Positions 43,713 to 52,019 of a stretch of DNA of 64,000 bases are shown piece after piece. Made by a program: the position numbers and the translations under genes. Source of the stretch: Pseudomonas capeferrum (GTDB lineage Bacteria; Pseudomonadota; Gammaproteobacteria; Pseudomonadales; Pseudomonadaceae); contig NZ_JMIT01000003.1 in the NCBI RefSeq assembly GCF_000731675.1, forward strand, positions 850,058-914,057. Direction: 5' to 3'. Positions within the stretch are counted from its first letter, which is position 1, and each line of letters starts with the position of its first letter. The notes under the pieces are model-generated. The model ran no database searches, was not told the DNA's origin, and saw nothing but the letters and a program-made list of their open reading frames with translations.

Positions 43713-44275
43713 AATGTGTTTTGAAGATGCAAAGGTGGCACGGGGTATATCAATATGACATCCAATTGCCATCACTCAGTGATACTTCAGCGCGTGCAGT
43801 GAAGTGTCGACGCAGGCAGGGCGAAATACAGGTTTATCCTACTTCCAGCTGCTGGAGTTTAGGTAAGAATACGTCGCGTGCGAGTGTGAACTGTGTCTAA
43901 TTTTGCGCGCCATTTCATACTGGCAAATATAGTGGCAATTAAATATCAAACTAATATAGAGCATGGCTGCGGCCCAGATACCCCGCCGCTCACAGCCCTT
44001 TTTTCGAGCCGAGTCAATGGGACGTTAGTTCCAAGGTTGTAAGAGATCGCTTACAAAGATGTAGGAGATCGACTCTTTCGTTAACAATTGTTGCCGGGTA
44101 ATCTGCGCGCCGTTGTGAATTGGCTCTCATAACTCGAACAAATTCTGCAATTGCAGGTGAGTTCGGGTCGCGGACATGTCGATTCGCCATTAGTTCAATG
44201 AACTGCACGCGCAGAACATTTGGAAAGTCCTCCCCATGACCTTGGGGTGGTATCTATTTTCATGGACGATCAAGT
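43713..44275. other. A+T-rich leader region of the type IV secretion block
   Basis: These 563 bases hold no convincing gene. They are much richer in A+T than the flanks (for example TGGCAATTAAATATCAAACTA around 43933-43953). They contain small palindromes (ATCACTCAGTGAT, 43771-43783; ACTTCA...TGAAGT, 43784-43805), a possible -10 TAATAT at 43952-43957, and the 20-base palindrome at 44037. This is the likely promoter/operator region and the left boundary of acquired DNA. I saw no tRNA fragment or att-like direct repeat. Confidence 0.6.
44037..44076. promoter_or_regulatory. Tandem palindromic operator candidate upstream of trbB
   Basis: TTGTAAGAGATCGCTTACAA (44037-44056) is a 20-base palindrome broken by a single mismatched pair. 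A weaker copy, GTAGGAGATCGACTCT, starts at 44061, exactly 22 bases after the matching position of the first, about two helical turns. Such spacing suits a dimeric repressor binding twice on one face. No TrbA-like regulator gene is in the block, so the protein would be encoded elsewhere. Confidence 0.55.
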
Positions 44276-45232
44276 GTGGACATTGCAGAAACTGCCAGCC
44301 TGAAAGAGCGCGCCAAAAAGAAACTGGAGCGTGATGCCGGCCCCCTCATCATCGATGCGCTTAACGATCCACAGACCGTCGAGTTGATGTGCAACGGCGA
44401 CGGCAAACTGTGGCTGGAGCAGTTGGGTAAGCCAATGCAACACATCGGCGAACTGCGCCCGGCCCAGGCCGAGTCCATCATCAAGACCGTGGCCGGCTAC
44501 CACGGCAAGGAAGTGACCCGCAGCAAGCCGTTGCTTGAAGGCGAATGGCCGCTGGACGGCTCTCGCTTCGCCGGGCAACTGCCCCCGGTGGTCCGCGCCG
44601 CCACGTTCGCCATCCGCAAGAAGGCGGTGGCCATCTACACCCTGGACCAGTATGTCGAATCGGGGATCATGACGGCGGTGCAGTGCGACGCCATCAAGCG
44701 CGCCATCCGCGATCACCGCAACATCCTGGTCATCGGCGGTACGGGTACCGGCAAAACCACCCTGGTCAACGCCGTCATCAATGAAATGGTCGTGGAATTC
44801 CCCAGCGAGCGGGTGTTCATCATCGAAGACACCGGCGAGATCCAGTGCGCGGCCAAGAATTTCGTGCAGTACCACACCACCGTCGATGTGAGCATGACCC
44901 ACCTGCTCAAGACCTCCCTGCGCATGCGCCCGGATCGCATCCTGGTGGGCGAGGTGCGCGGCGAAGAAGCACTCGACCTGATCGATGCCTGGAACACCGG
45001 CCACCCCGGTGGCGCGGCGACCTTGCACGCTAACAGCGCCAGCGAGGGGCTGACCCGCCTGAAATCCCTGGTTTCCCGTAATAAATCGGCCCCGGCCGAA
45101 ATCGAACCGCTGATTGGCGAAGCGGTTCACGTCGTCATCTCTATCGCCAGAACCCCAGAAGGCCGCCGCATCCAGGAAATCCTCGAGGTTTCCGGGTACG
45201 AAAACGGCCGCTACACCATGCGCAATCTTTAA
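44276..45232 (+). CDS. trbB: TrbB/VirB11-type secretion ATPase
   Basis: A 318-residue hexameric ATPase with Walker A IGGTGTGKTTL (Lys160), the Asp box IEDTGEIQC, Walker B RMRPDRILVGEVRGEEAL, and the His box GGAATLHANS. TrbB/VirB11 powers pilus assembly and substrate transfer at the cytoplasmic face of the type IV secretion channel. The start is GTG (44276) with a poor ribosome site; a nearby ATG is out of frame. It is the first of 13 genes in exact RP4 trb order. Confidence 0.95.
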   Translation: MDIAETASLKERAKKKLERDAGPLIIDALNDPQTVELMCNGDGKLWLEQLGKPMQHIGELRPAQAESIIKTVAGYHGKEVTRSKPLLEGEWPLDGSRFAGQLPPVVRAATFAIRKKAVAIYTLDQYVESGIMTAVQCDAIKRAIRDHRNILVIGGTGTGKTTLVNAVINEMVVEFPSERVFIIEDTGEIQCAAKNFVQYHTTVDVSMTHLLKTSLRMRPDRILVGEVRGEEALDLIDAWNTGHPGGAATLHANSASEGLTRLKSLVSRNKSAPAEIEPLIGEAVHVVISIARTPEGRRIQEILEVSGYENGRYTMRNL

Positions 45233-45246
45233 GGAAAACACTGCAC

Positions 45247-45642
45247 ATGCACGCCAACACTTCGCTGTTCCGTTTCAACGCCCAAACGTTTGGCTACCTG
45301 GCTTTCAGCTTCCTGCTGCTGGCGGTGATGGTGGCGCCGGACAATGCCATGGCGGCCTCAAGCACTGGCGGCTCGCTGCCATACGAAAGCTGGCTGACCT
45401 CCCTGCGTACATCGGTCACCGGCCCGGTTGCCTTTGCTCTCTCGATCATTGGCATCGTGGTGGCGGGTGGCGTGCTGATCTTCGGCGGTGACCTTAACGG
45501 GTTCTTCCGTACGCTGATCTTCCTGGTACTGGTAATGGCACTGATCGTGGGTGCGAACAACATCATGACCGGCTTCTTCGGCACCAGCGCTGAATTGGCG
45601 CAATTGCTGCCGCAGCAGAGCCTGGTGCAGGGTCAGGTCTGA
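45247..45642 (+). CDS. trbC: TrbC/VirB2 prepilin
   Basis: A 131-residue prepilin with a signal sequence ending NAMA (residue 36). Its core is nearly the same as RP4 TrbC: GGSLPYESWL, SVTGPVAFALSIIGIVVAGG, NGFFRTLIFLVLVMAL. The RP4 pilin is cut to Ser37-Gly114 and cyclised by TraF with loss of AEIA. Here AELA sits at exactly residues 115-118, and residue 114 is Ser instead of Gly. The tail after AELA is 13 residues, shorter than in RP4. The traF at the end of the block makes cyclic pilin plausible. Confidence 0.95.
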   Translation: MHANTSLFRFNAQTFGYLAFSFLLLAVMVAPDNAMAASSTGGSLPYESWLTSLRTSVTGPVAFALSIIGIVVAGGVLIFGGDLNGFFRTLIFLVLVMALIVGANNIMTGFFGTSAELAQLLPQQSLVQGQV

Positions 45643-45645
45643 GCC

Positions 45646-45957
45646 ATGGCACTGCGCACGATTCCCATCCGGCGGGCCGGCAACCGGGACAACCTGTTCA
45701 TGGGCGGGGATCGCGAGCTGGTGATGTTCTCTGGTTTGCTCGCCTTCGCGTTGATCTTCAGCGCGCAAGAGCTGCGCGCAACCGTAGTGGGCCTGATGCT
45801 CTGGTTCGGTTCGCTGTTCGTGTTCCGCGTGATGGCCAAATCTGACCCTAAGATGCGCCACGTCTACCTCCGTCACCGGCGCTACAAGGCGTACTACCCG
45901 CCACGTAGCACACCGTTCCGGGACAATCCTCCAAGTCAGGGAAGTCAATACAAATGA
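45646..45957 (+). CDS. trbD: TrbD/VirB3 inner-membrane protein
   Basis: A 103-residue protein opening MALRTIPIRRAGNRDNLFMGGDRELV, with two adjacent membrane segments (FSGLLAFALIFS and TVVGLMLWFGSLFVFRVM). TrbD/VirB3 works with the VirB4-type ATPase at the inner membrane. It overlaps trbE by four bases (ATGA). Confidence 0.94.
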   Translation: MALRTIPIRRAGNRDNLFMGGDRELVMFSGLLAFALIFSAQELRATVVGLMLWFGSLFVFRVMAKSDPKMRHVYLRHRRYKAYYPPRSTPFRDNPPSQGSQYK

Positions 45958-48512
45958 TCGAAGGTATTGCGTACGCCATCGCAGCCCTCGGTGCGCTTCT
46001 GGTCCTGCTGCTGATTCAGCGCCTGATGCAGGTCGATGCGGAGCTCAAGCTGAAAAAGCACCGTTCTACAGAGGCCGGCCTGGCCGATCTGTTGAATCAT
46101 GCGGCGATGGTCGATGATGGTGTGATCGTGGGTAAGAACGGCGCCTTCATGGCCGCCTGGCTCTACCGTGGTGATGACAACGCCAGCAGCACTGAGGCGC
46201 AGCGCGAACTGGTCTCGTTGAGGATCAATCAGGCGCTGGCGGGTCTGGGCAACGGCTGGATGATTCACGTCGATGCGGTGCGCCGTCCGGCGTCGAACTA
46301 CTCGGCCAAAGGTGTATCCCATTTCGCCGACACCCTCACCGAGGCGATGGACGAAGAACGCCGCGCGTACTTCGAATCACTGGGTACCATGTACGAAGGC
46401 TATTTTGTGCTGACCCTCACCTACTTCCCCCCGATGCTGGCCCAGCAGAAGTTCGTCGAACTGATGTTCGACGACGATACTGCGCCCCCTGATGCCAAGG
46501 TCCGTACCCGCAACCTGATCGAGCAATTCAAGCGCGACTGCATCAGTGTTGAAGGCAGCCTGTCGTCGGTGCTTAAGCTGACGCGCTTGAAAGGTAACCG
46601 CCAGGTCACCGAGGAAGGTGCGCAGATTACCCATGACGACTTGCTCAGCTGGGTGCAGTTCTGCGTCACTGGATTAAGCCAGCCTGTGTTGCTGCCGAGC
46701 AACCCGATGTACCTCGACGCTGTAATCGGCGGGAAGGAACTGTGGGGCGGCGTGGTGCCAAAGATCGGTCGTAATTTCGTCCAGGTGGTCGCCATCGAAG
46801 GTTTTCCGCTGGAGTCGGCGCCGGGCATTCTTGCCGCGTTGGCCGAGCTGCCTTGCGAGTACCGTTGGTCCAGCCGTTTCATCTTCATGGACACCCATGA
46901 AGCGGTGCAGCACCTGGAAAAGTACCGCAAGAAGTGGAAACAGAAAGTCCGCGGCTTCTTCGACCAAGTGTTCAACACCAATAACAGCAACATCGATCAG
47001 GATGCGCTGGCCATGGTGCAGGACGCCGCCGATGCGATCGCCGAGGTCAACAGCGGCCTGGTCGCACAGGGTTACTACACCAGCGTGGTGGTCCTCATGG
47101 GCGAAGACCGCGCAAGCCTGGAAGAGTCCGCACGCAATGTCGAAAAAGCTATCGAGCGCCTGGGCTTCGCCGCGCGCATCGAGACCATCAACACTCTCGA
47201 TGCCTACCTGGGTAGCCTTCCTGGCCACGGCGTGGAAAACGTGCGTCGCCCGTTGATCAACACCTTGAACCTGGCTGACCTGCTGCCCACCAGCAGCATC
47301 TGGACTGGTAGCGCCGACGCGCCCTGCCCGCTCTACCCGCCGCTTTCGCCAGCCTTGATGCATTGCGTTACCAGCGGTGCTACGCCGTTCCGCCTCAACC
47401 TGCACGTCCGTGATCTGGGCCATACCTTCATGTTCGGGCCAACCGGCGCGGGCAAGTCGACGCACTTGGCGCTAATCGCAGCCCAACTGCGTCGTTACAA
47501 GGGCATGTCGATCTTCGCGTTCGACAAAGGCATGTCGATGTACCCGCTTGCGGCCGGCATCCGCGCGCAGAGCAATGGCCGCTCCGGGCGCCACTTCACG
47601 GTGGCCGCTGACGATGAGCGCCTTGCCTTCTGCCCGCTGCAGTTCCTCGAGACCAAGGGCGATCGTGCCTGGGCAATGGAGTGGCTGGATACTGTACTGG
47701 CGCTCAACGGCCTGGAAACTACTGCGGCCCAGCGCAACGAGATCGGCCATGCGGTGATGACCATGTTCCGCGACGGTTCCCGCACGTTGTCCGAGTTCTG
47801 CATCATCGTGCAGGACGAGTCTGTCCGCGAAACCCTGCGCCAGTACACCGTGGACGGCACCATGGGCCACCTGCTCGATGCCGAGGAAGACGGCCTGTCG
47901 CTGTCCGATTTCACCGTGTTCGAGATCGAAGAGCTGATGAACCTGGGCGACAAGTACGCCCTGCCGGTGCTGCTGTACCTGTTCCGCCGCATCGAGTGCG
48001 CGCTCAAGGGCCAGCCGGCGGTGATCATCCTCGACGAAGCCTGGCTGATGCTCGGCCACCCGGCGTTTCGCGAGAAGATCCGTGAGTGGCTGAAAGTACT
48101 GCGTAAGGCCAACTGCCTGGTGCTGATGGCCACGCAGAGCCTTTCGGATGCAGCCAACTCGGGGATTCTCGACGTCATCGTCGAGTCCACGGCCACCAAG
48201 ATATTCCTGCCCAACGTCTATGCCCGCGACGAGGACACCGCTGCCCTCTATCGCCGCATGGGCTTGAACGCCCGGCAGATCGAGATCCTCGCCACCGCTG
48301 TTCCCAAGCGCCAGTACTACTACGTGTCGGAAAACGGCCGGCGCCTTTACGACCTTGCCCTTGGCCCACTGGCCCTGGCCTTCGTCGGCTCCTCCGACAA
48401 AGAGTCGGTGGCTGTCATCAAGCGCCTGGAAGCCAAGTTTGGCGATGCCTGGGTGGCGGAGTGGCTGGCTGTCAGGGGACTGAGACTGAATGATTATGGA
48501 GTCGCCGCATGA
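45954..48512 (+). CDS. trbE: TrbE/VirB4 secretion ATPase
   Basis: An 852-residue protein with an N-terminal membrane segment, the CagE/TrbE/VirB domain, Walker A FGPTGAGKST (Lys501) and Walker B VIILDEAWLML (Asp694-Glu695). It energises pilus assembly and substrate transport. The length is right for RP4 TrbE, and no frameshift is seen. The stop overlaps the trbF start by four bases. Confidence 0.96.
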   Translation: MIEGIAYAIAALGALLVLLLIQRLMQVDAELKLKKHRSTEAGLADLLNHAAMVDDGVIVGKNGAFMAAWLYRGDDNASSTEAQRELVSLRINQALAGLGNGWMIHVDAVRRPASNYSAKGVSHFADTLTEAMDEERRAYFESLGTMYEGYFVLTLTYFPPMLAQQKFVELMFDDDTAPPDAKVRTRNLIEQFKRDCISVEGSLSSVLKLTRLKGNRQVTEEGAQITHDDLLSWVQFCVTGLSQPVLLPSNPMYLDAVIGGKELWGGVVPKIGRNFVQVVAIEGFPLESAPGILAALAELPCEYRWSSRFIFMDTHEAVQHLEKYRKKWKQKVRGFFDQVFNTNNSNIDQDALAMVQDAADAIAEVNSGLVAQGYYTSVVVLMGEDRASLEESARNVEKAIERLGFAARIETINTLDAYLGSLPGHGVENVRRPLINTLNLADLLPTSSIWTGSADAPCPLYPPLSPALMHCVTSGATPFRLNLHVRDLGHTFMFGPTGAGKSTHLALIAAQLRRYKGMSIFAFDKGMSMYPLAAGIRAQSNGRSGRHFTVAADDERLAFCPLQFLETKGDRAWAMEWLDTVLALNGLETTAAQRNEIGHAVMTMFRDGSRTLSEFCIIVQDESVRETLRQYTVDGTMGHLLDAEEDGLSLSDFTVFEIEELMNLGDKYALPVLLYLFRRIECALKGQPAVIILDEAWLMLGHPAFREKIREWLKVLRKANCLVLMATQSLSDAANSGILDVIVESTATKIFLPNVYARDEDTAALYRRMGLNARQIEILATAVPKRQYYYVSENGRRLYDLALGPLALAFVGSSDKESVAVIKRLEAKFGDAWVAEWLAVRGLRLNDYGVAA

Positions 48513-49258
48513 GCCTCGCTGACAGCATCAAGGGACTGGTCTTCAAGCGTCCCGCCAGTGCTACCGCCAAGACGGAGGCGCCACAGGGCGCCGTCCTCGA
48601 CAACCCCTACCTTACTGCTCGCCGTACCTGGAACGACCATGTCGGCAGCCTGGTGACCTCGCGCCAGTCCTGGCAGGTGGTGGGTATCCTTTCGATGATG
48701 GTCGCCCTCGCCGGCGTTGGCGGCATCATCCACATTGGAAGCCAGTCGAAGTTCGTGCCCTACGTGGTGGAAGTCGACAAACTTGGCCAGCCTATGGCTG
48801 TCGCCCCCGCACAGGCGGCAGCGCCGGTGGACCTGCGGGTAATGAAGTCGCAGGTGGCGTCTTTCATTACCGATGCGCGCACCGTCACTCCGGACGTTGC
48901 GCTGCTGCGTAAGTCGATCTTCCGCATCTATGCCCTGCTGGGGCCTAACGACCCGGCAACGCAAAAGATGAACGAGTGGCTCAACGGCAGCAAGGAATCG
49001 AGCCCGTTCGTACGCGCCGCCGAAGAGACCGTGAACGTCGATATCCGCTCGGTGATGCAGCAGACCCCGGAGACCTGGCAGGTGGACTGGGAAGAAGTCA
49101 GCCGCGACCGCCAGGGCTTGGTCAAAAGCAAGGCCAACTGGCGCGCGCTGGTGACCACCTACTCCGCCGAACCCACTACTCAGACCAGCGAAGAGCAAGT
49201 AAGGATGAACCCGATCGGGACCTACGTGCGCGACTTCTCCTGGGCCAAGCAACTCTGA
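48509..49258 (+). CDS. trbF: TrbF/VirB8 inner-membrane scaffold protein
   Basis: A 249-residue protein with the TrbF hallmark NPYLTARRTWNDHVGS, a single membrane helix at about residues 55-75, and a periplasmic VirB8/TrbF NTF2-like domain (FVPYVVEVDKLG). It bridges the inner-membrane and core complexes. Codon overlap links it to trbE. Confidence 0.94.
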   Translation: MSLADSIKGLVFKRPASATAKTEAPQGAVLDNPYLTARRTWNDHVGSLVTSRQSWQVVGILSMMVALAGVGGIIHIGSQSKFVPYVVEVDKLGQPMAVAPAQAAAPVDLRVMKSQVASFITDARTVTPDVALLRKSIFRIYALLGPNDPATQKMNEWLNGSKESSPFVRAAEETVNVDIRSVMQQTPETWQVDWEEVSRDRQGLVKSKANWRALVTTYSAEPTTQTSEEQVRMNPIGTYVRDFSWAKQL

Positions 49259-49268
49259 AGGACCGACC

Positions 49269-50159
49269 ATGAACCGTTACCTTTGCGCCATGCTCGCGGC
49301 AGCCTTGCCCGTCTTCGCGCAGGCCGCGCCAGGAACCAGCCAGGCCGATCTGTATTTCTCCGATGCCAACCCGACGCTAACCCCTCAGGAAAAGGCAGCG
49401 CTGTCGATTTCCCAGCGCTGGCAGCAGGCTAGTGCCACCGGCATCAAACCGGTGGATGGCGGCGATGGCACCGCCCGCTTCATTTTCGGTGCCCAGCAAC
49501 CGAGCATTGTCTGCGCCGTGCTGCAGGTCTGCGACATCGCCTTGCAGGCGGGTGAACAGGTCAACTCGATCAACCTCGGCGACACCGCGCGCTGGACGGT
49601 CGAGCCGGCTATCACCGGCGTGGGCGAGAACGAAGTCCAGCACCTGATCATCAAGCCGATGGATGTGGGCCTGGAAACCTCGTTGGTGGTCACCACAAAC
49701 CGCCGCACCTATCACTTCAAGCTGCGTTCGCACCGTACCGAGTACATGCCGCAAGTCGCCTTCACCTATCCGGAGGAAGCGCTGGCGAAATGGAACCTGA
49801 TCAAGAATCGCGAAGTGACCGAGCGCCGCAAGGCGACCATTCCGGAGACCGGCGAATACCTGGGCAACCTGAACTTCGACTACAGCGTCAACGGTGACAC
49901 CTCGTGGAAGCCAGTGCGTGTGTACAACGACGGCAGCAAGACCATCATCCAGATGCCGCGCACCATGGGCCAGACTGAAGCGCCGACGCTGCTGGTAATT
50001 CGCAAGGAAGGTGGCTGGTTCAAGGATGACGAGACTGTGATGGTCAACTACCGCGTTCAGGGCGACCGCTACATCGTCGACACCGTTTTCGACAAGGCGA
50101 TCCTGATTGCCGGCGTCGGCAAGTCGCAAGACCGCGTCACCATCCAGAGGGGTAAATAA
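49269..50159 (+). CDS. trbG: TrbG/VirB9 core-complex protein
   Basis: A 296-residue protein with signal peptide MNRYLCAMLAAALPVFAQA, the N-terminal VirB9 beta-domain (VCDIALQAGEQVNSINLGD, VTTNRRTYHFKLRS) and a C-terminal domain (YSVNGDTSWKPVRVYNDGSKT). It forms the outer-membrane-side layer with TrbH and TrbI. It ends two bases before trbH. Confidence 0.95.
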   Translation: MNRYLCAMLAAALPVFAQAAPGTSQADLYFSDANPTLTPQEKAALSISQRWQQASATGIKPVDGGDGTARFIFGAQQPSIVCAVLQVCDIALQAGEQVNSINLGDTARWTVEPAITGVGENEVQHLIIKPMDVGLETSLVVTTNRRTYHFKLRSHRTEYMPQVAFTYPEEALAKWNLIKNREVTERRKATIPETGEYLGNLNFDYSVNGDTSWKPVRVYNDGSKTIIQMPRTMGQTEAPTLLVIRKEGGWFKDDETVMVNYRVQGDRYIVDTVFDKAILIAGVGKSQDRVTIQRGK

Positions 50160-50161
50160 CG

Positions 50162-50605
50162 ATGCGAGCATGGATCGCACCTTTTGCCTGCCTCTTGCTT
50201 GCGGCCTGCTCCAACGGCCCCTATGGCAATTTTGCCGAACGCGCCACGCCAGCGATCAACCAGCAGTTGGCCAGTGCCACTGCTCGCCAATTGGCGGTGG
50301 TGCATCCGCCGGCCAGCACGCGCCTGCGGGTCAACCAGAAAACCTCTGACGGCTACGGCGCATCTTTGGTAACCGCACTGCGCGCATCGGGCTTCTCGGT
50401 GCAGGAATTCAACCCCGAAGCTCAGCCTGCGCCAGCCCCGGCCGGCACGGCAGTGCCGCTTACGGTCAATTATGTCCTCGATACGCCCAAGGATAGCGAG
50501 CTGTTACGCGTGACCTTGTTGGTCGGGCGCGAGTCCTTGAGCCGCGTCTATGCGGTACAGAGCGGCCGCGTGCTGCCTGCCGGGGCCTGGGTGCGCAAGG
50601 AGTGA
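50162..50605 (+). CDS. trbH: TrbH-type (VirB7-position) lipoprotein
   Basis: A 147-residue lipoprotein with lipobox FACLLLAACSN, then an unusually large globular part (about 125 residues) with alternating strands such as LRVNQKTSDGYGASLVTALRASGFSV and PLTVNYVLDT. It stands between trbG and trbI, where RP4 has trbH. It is far longer than classical VirB7. The strand pattern recalls the N0-like domain of Xanthomonas VirB7, but that comparison is inference. Confidence 0.85.
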   Translation: MRAWIAPFACLLLAACSNGPYGNFAERATPAINQQLASATARQLAVVHPPASTRLRVNQKTSDGYGASLVTALRASGFSVQEFNPEAQPAPAPAGTAVPLTVNYVLDTPKDSELLRVTLLVGRESLSRVYAVQSGRVLPAGAWVRKE

Positions 50606-50611
50606 CGAACG

Positions 50612-51997
50612 ATGAGTAGCAGCAACGATGTCATGTCTCCCGATGCATCGCCTGGCAAGCTGAACCGCAAGAGCGGTGTGCGCCGGGTCAACAACTGGCC
50701 GATGTACCTCATCGGCGGCGCCGCCATGGTGTTCCTGCTGATCATGCTGCTGGTCGCGTCTGATCGCGCCGAGGAGCAGGACAAGCCGGAGAAAAAGAAG
50801 GCGGAAAAGGCCGGCAACAGCAGCATGTTTGCCCAGCAGATCAACGGGATGGACCAGGACGGCATCATCCCCAGCAAAGCGCAGCCACCGGTCGTGCCGA
50901 AACTGGATGACACGCCAGCAGCGCAACCTGCCGCTCTGCAGGTCGTGCGCCCGAGTAACATTGATGCGCCACCGCTGCCTCCACGCGAGCTGCCGCCCAG
51001 TGCAAATTCCGAAGAGCTTGATCGCATCCGTCAAATCAAGCGGCAGCAGTTTCAGGAAGCGGTGCGGGCGCGCAGTACCGTGCAGGTCGATGCACCGCGT
51101 AGCGCTGGCTCAAGCGTGAGTGGTGGCCCGGTCAGCAGGGAGGATGCCCTGGCTCGCATCGCAGCGGCCCGTCAAAGTCTGCAGGAGACGTCGCGCAGCG
51201 ACCCAACCGAGGCCTACAAGGCGCGCCTGGCTGAAATACGGGCGATCGGTACGGGCGGTGGAGATGGCATGTATGACGGTGGGCAGGGTGATTCGCCTTT
51301 CCTGGTTAAAGCGGCCAGTAATTCTGGCAAGGATTACCACCAGTTCGGCAAGTCTGGTGAAGACGACCGCTGGCATTTGGACGCGGCGATGGAAAAGCCG
51401 CGTAGCCCCTACGAACTGCGTGCCGGCTATGTGATACCAGCTGTCATGATTTCCGGCATCAACTCGGAGCTGCCTGGCCAGATCATTGCTCAAATCGCCC
51501 AAGGCGTTTACGACACTGCCACGGGTAAGCATTTGCTGCTGCCCCAAGGATCACGGCTGATCGGCTCTTACTCCAGCGACGTGGGTTATGGTCAGTCGCG
51601 CGTACTGGTGGCCTGGCAGCGCATTGTCTTTCCTGATGGCAAGGCAATGGACATCGGTTCGATGCCCGGTAGCGACAGCGGCGGTTACTCCGGCTTTAAC
51701 GACCAAGTCAACAATCACTATGTCCGTATCTTCGGCTCGGCGTTGTTGATGTCAGGGATCGTTGCCGGTGTCAGCCTCAGCCAAGACCGCGCCAGCAGCA
51801 ACGAAAGTGACCGGGAGACCGCCAGTAGCGCCATGAGCGAAGCGCTGGGCCAGCAGTTGGGCCAGGTGACAGTACAAATGATCAGAAAGAACCTGAACAT
51901 TGCGCCAACCCTCGAAATCCGTCCGGGCTATCGTTTCAACGTAATGGTTACCAAGGATCTGACGTTCTCGAAGCCCTACAAGTCTTTCGACTACTGA
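50612..51997 (+). CDS. trbI: TrbI/VirB10 core-complex protein
   Basis: A 461-residue protein with one inner-membrane anchor (NWPMYLIGGAAMVFLLIMLL, about residues 29-48), a proline-rich linker (PPVVPKLDDTPAAQPA, PPLPPRELPP) and the C-terminal VirB10 beta-barrel (YELRAGYVIPAVMISGINSELPG, LLLPQGSRLIGSY, RPGYRFNVMVTKDL). It spans both membranes and senses energy from the ATPases. Confidence 0.96.
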   Translation: MSSSNDVMSPDASPGKLNRKSGVRRVNNWPMYLIGGAAMVFLLIMLLVASDRAEEQDKPEKKKAEKAGNSSMFAQQINGMDQDGIIPSKAQPPVVPKLDDTPAAQPAALQVVRPSNIDAPPLPPRELPPSANSEELDRIRQIKRQQFQEAVRARSTVQVDAPRSAGSSVSGGPVSREDALARIAAARQSLQETSRSDPTEAYKARLAEIRAIGTGGGDGMYDGGQGDSPFLVKAASNSGKDYHQFGKSGEDDRWHLDAAMEKPRSPYELRAGYVIPAVMISGINSELPGQIIAQIAQGVYDTATGKHLLLPQGSRLIGSYSSDVGYGQSRVLVAWQRIVFPDGKAMDIGSMPGSDSGGYSGFNDQVNNHYVRIFGSALLMSGIVAGVSLSQDRASSNESDRETASSAMSEALGQQLGQVTVQMIRKNLNIAPTLEIRPGYRFNVMVTKDLTFSKPYKSFDY

Positions 51998-52019
51998 GCA
52001 ATTTGCCAAGGAGAGCAAC

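Noticed and set aside
44014..44208. A 64-codon frame on the minus strand upstream of trbB
   Set aside because: The peptide (MQFIELMANRHVRDPNSP...) is somewhat protein-like, but it has no recognisable family, and the 20-base palindrome falls inside its end. A small divergent regulator or remnant cannot be excluded.
43713..44275. att-type direct repeats or tRNA remnant marking integration
   Set aside because: I compared the two A+T-rich borders by eye and found no shared direct repeat and no tRNA gene.
44262..44303. ATG at 44262 as the trbB start
   Set aside because: It is in another frame and stops after 13 codons. The trbB frame is only open from the GTG at 44276.
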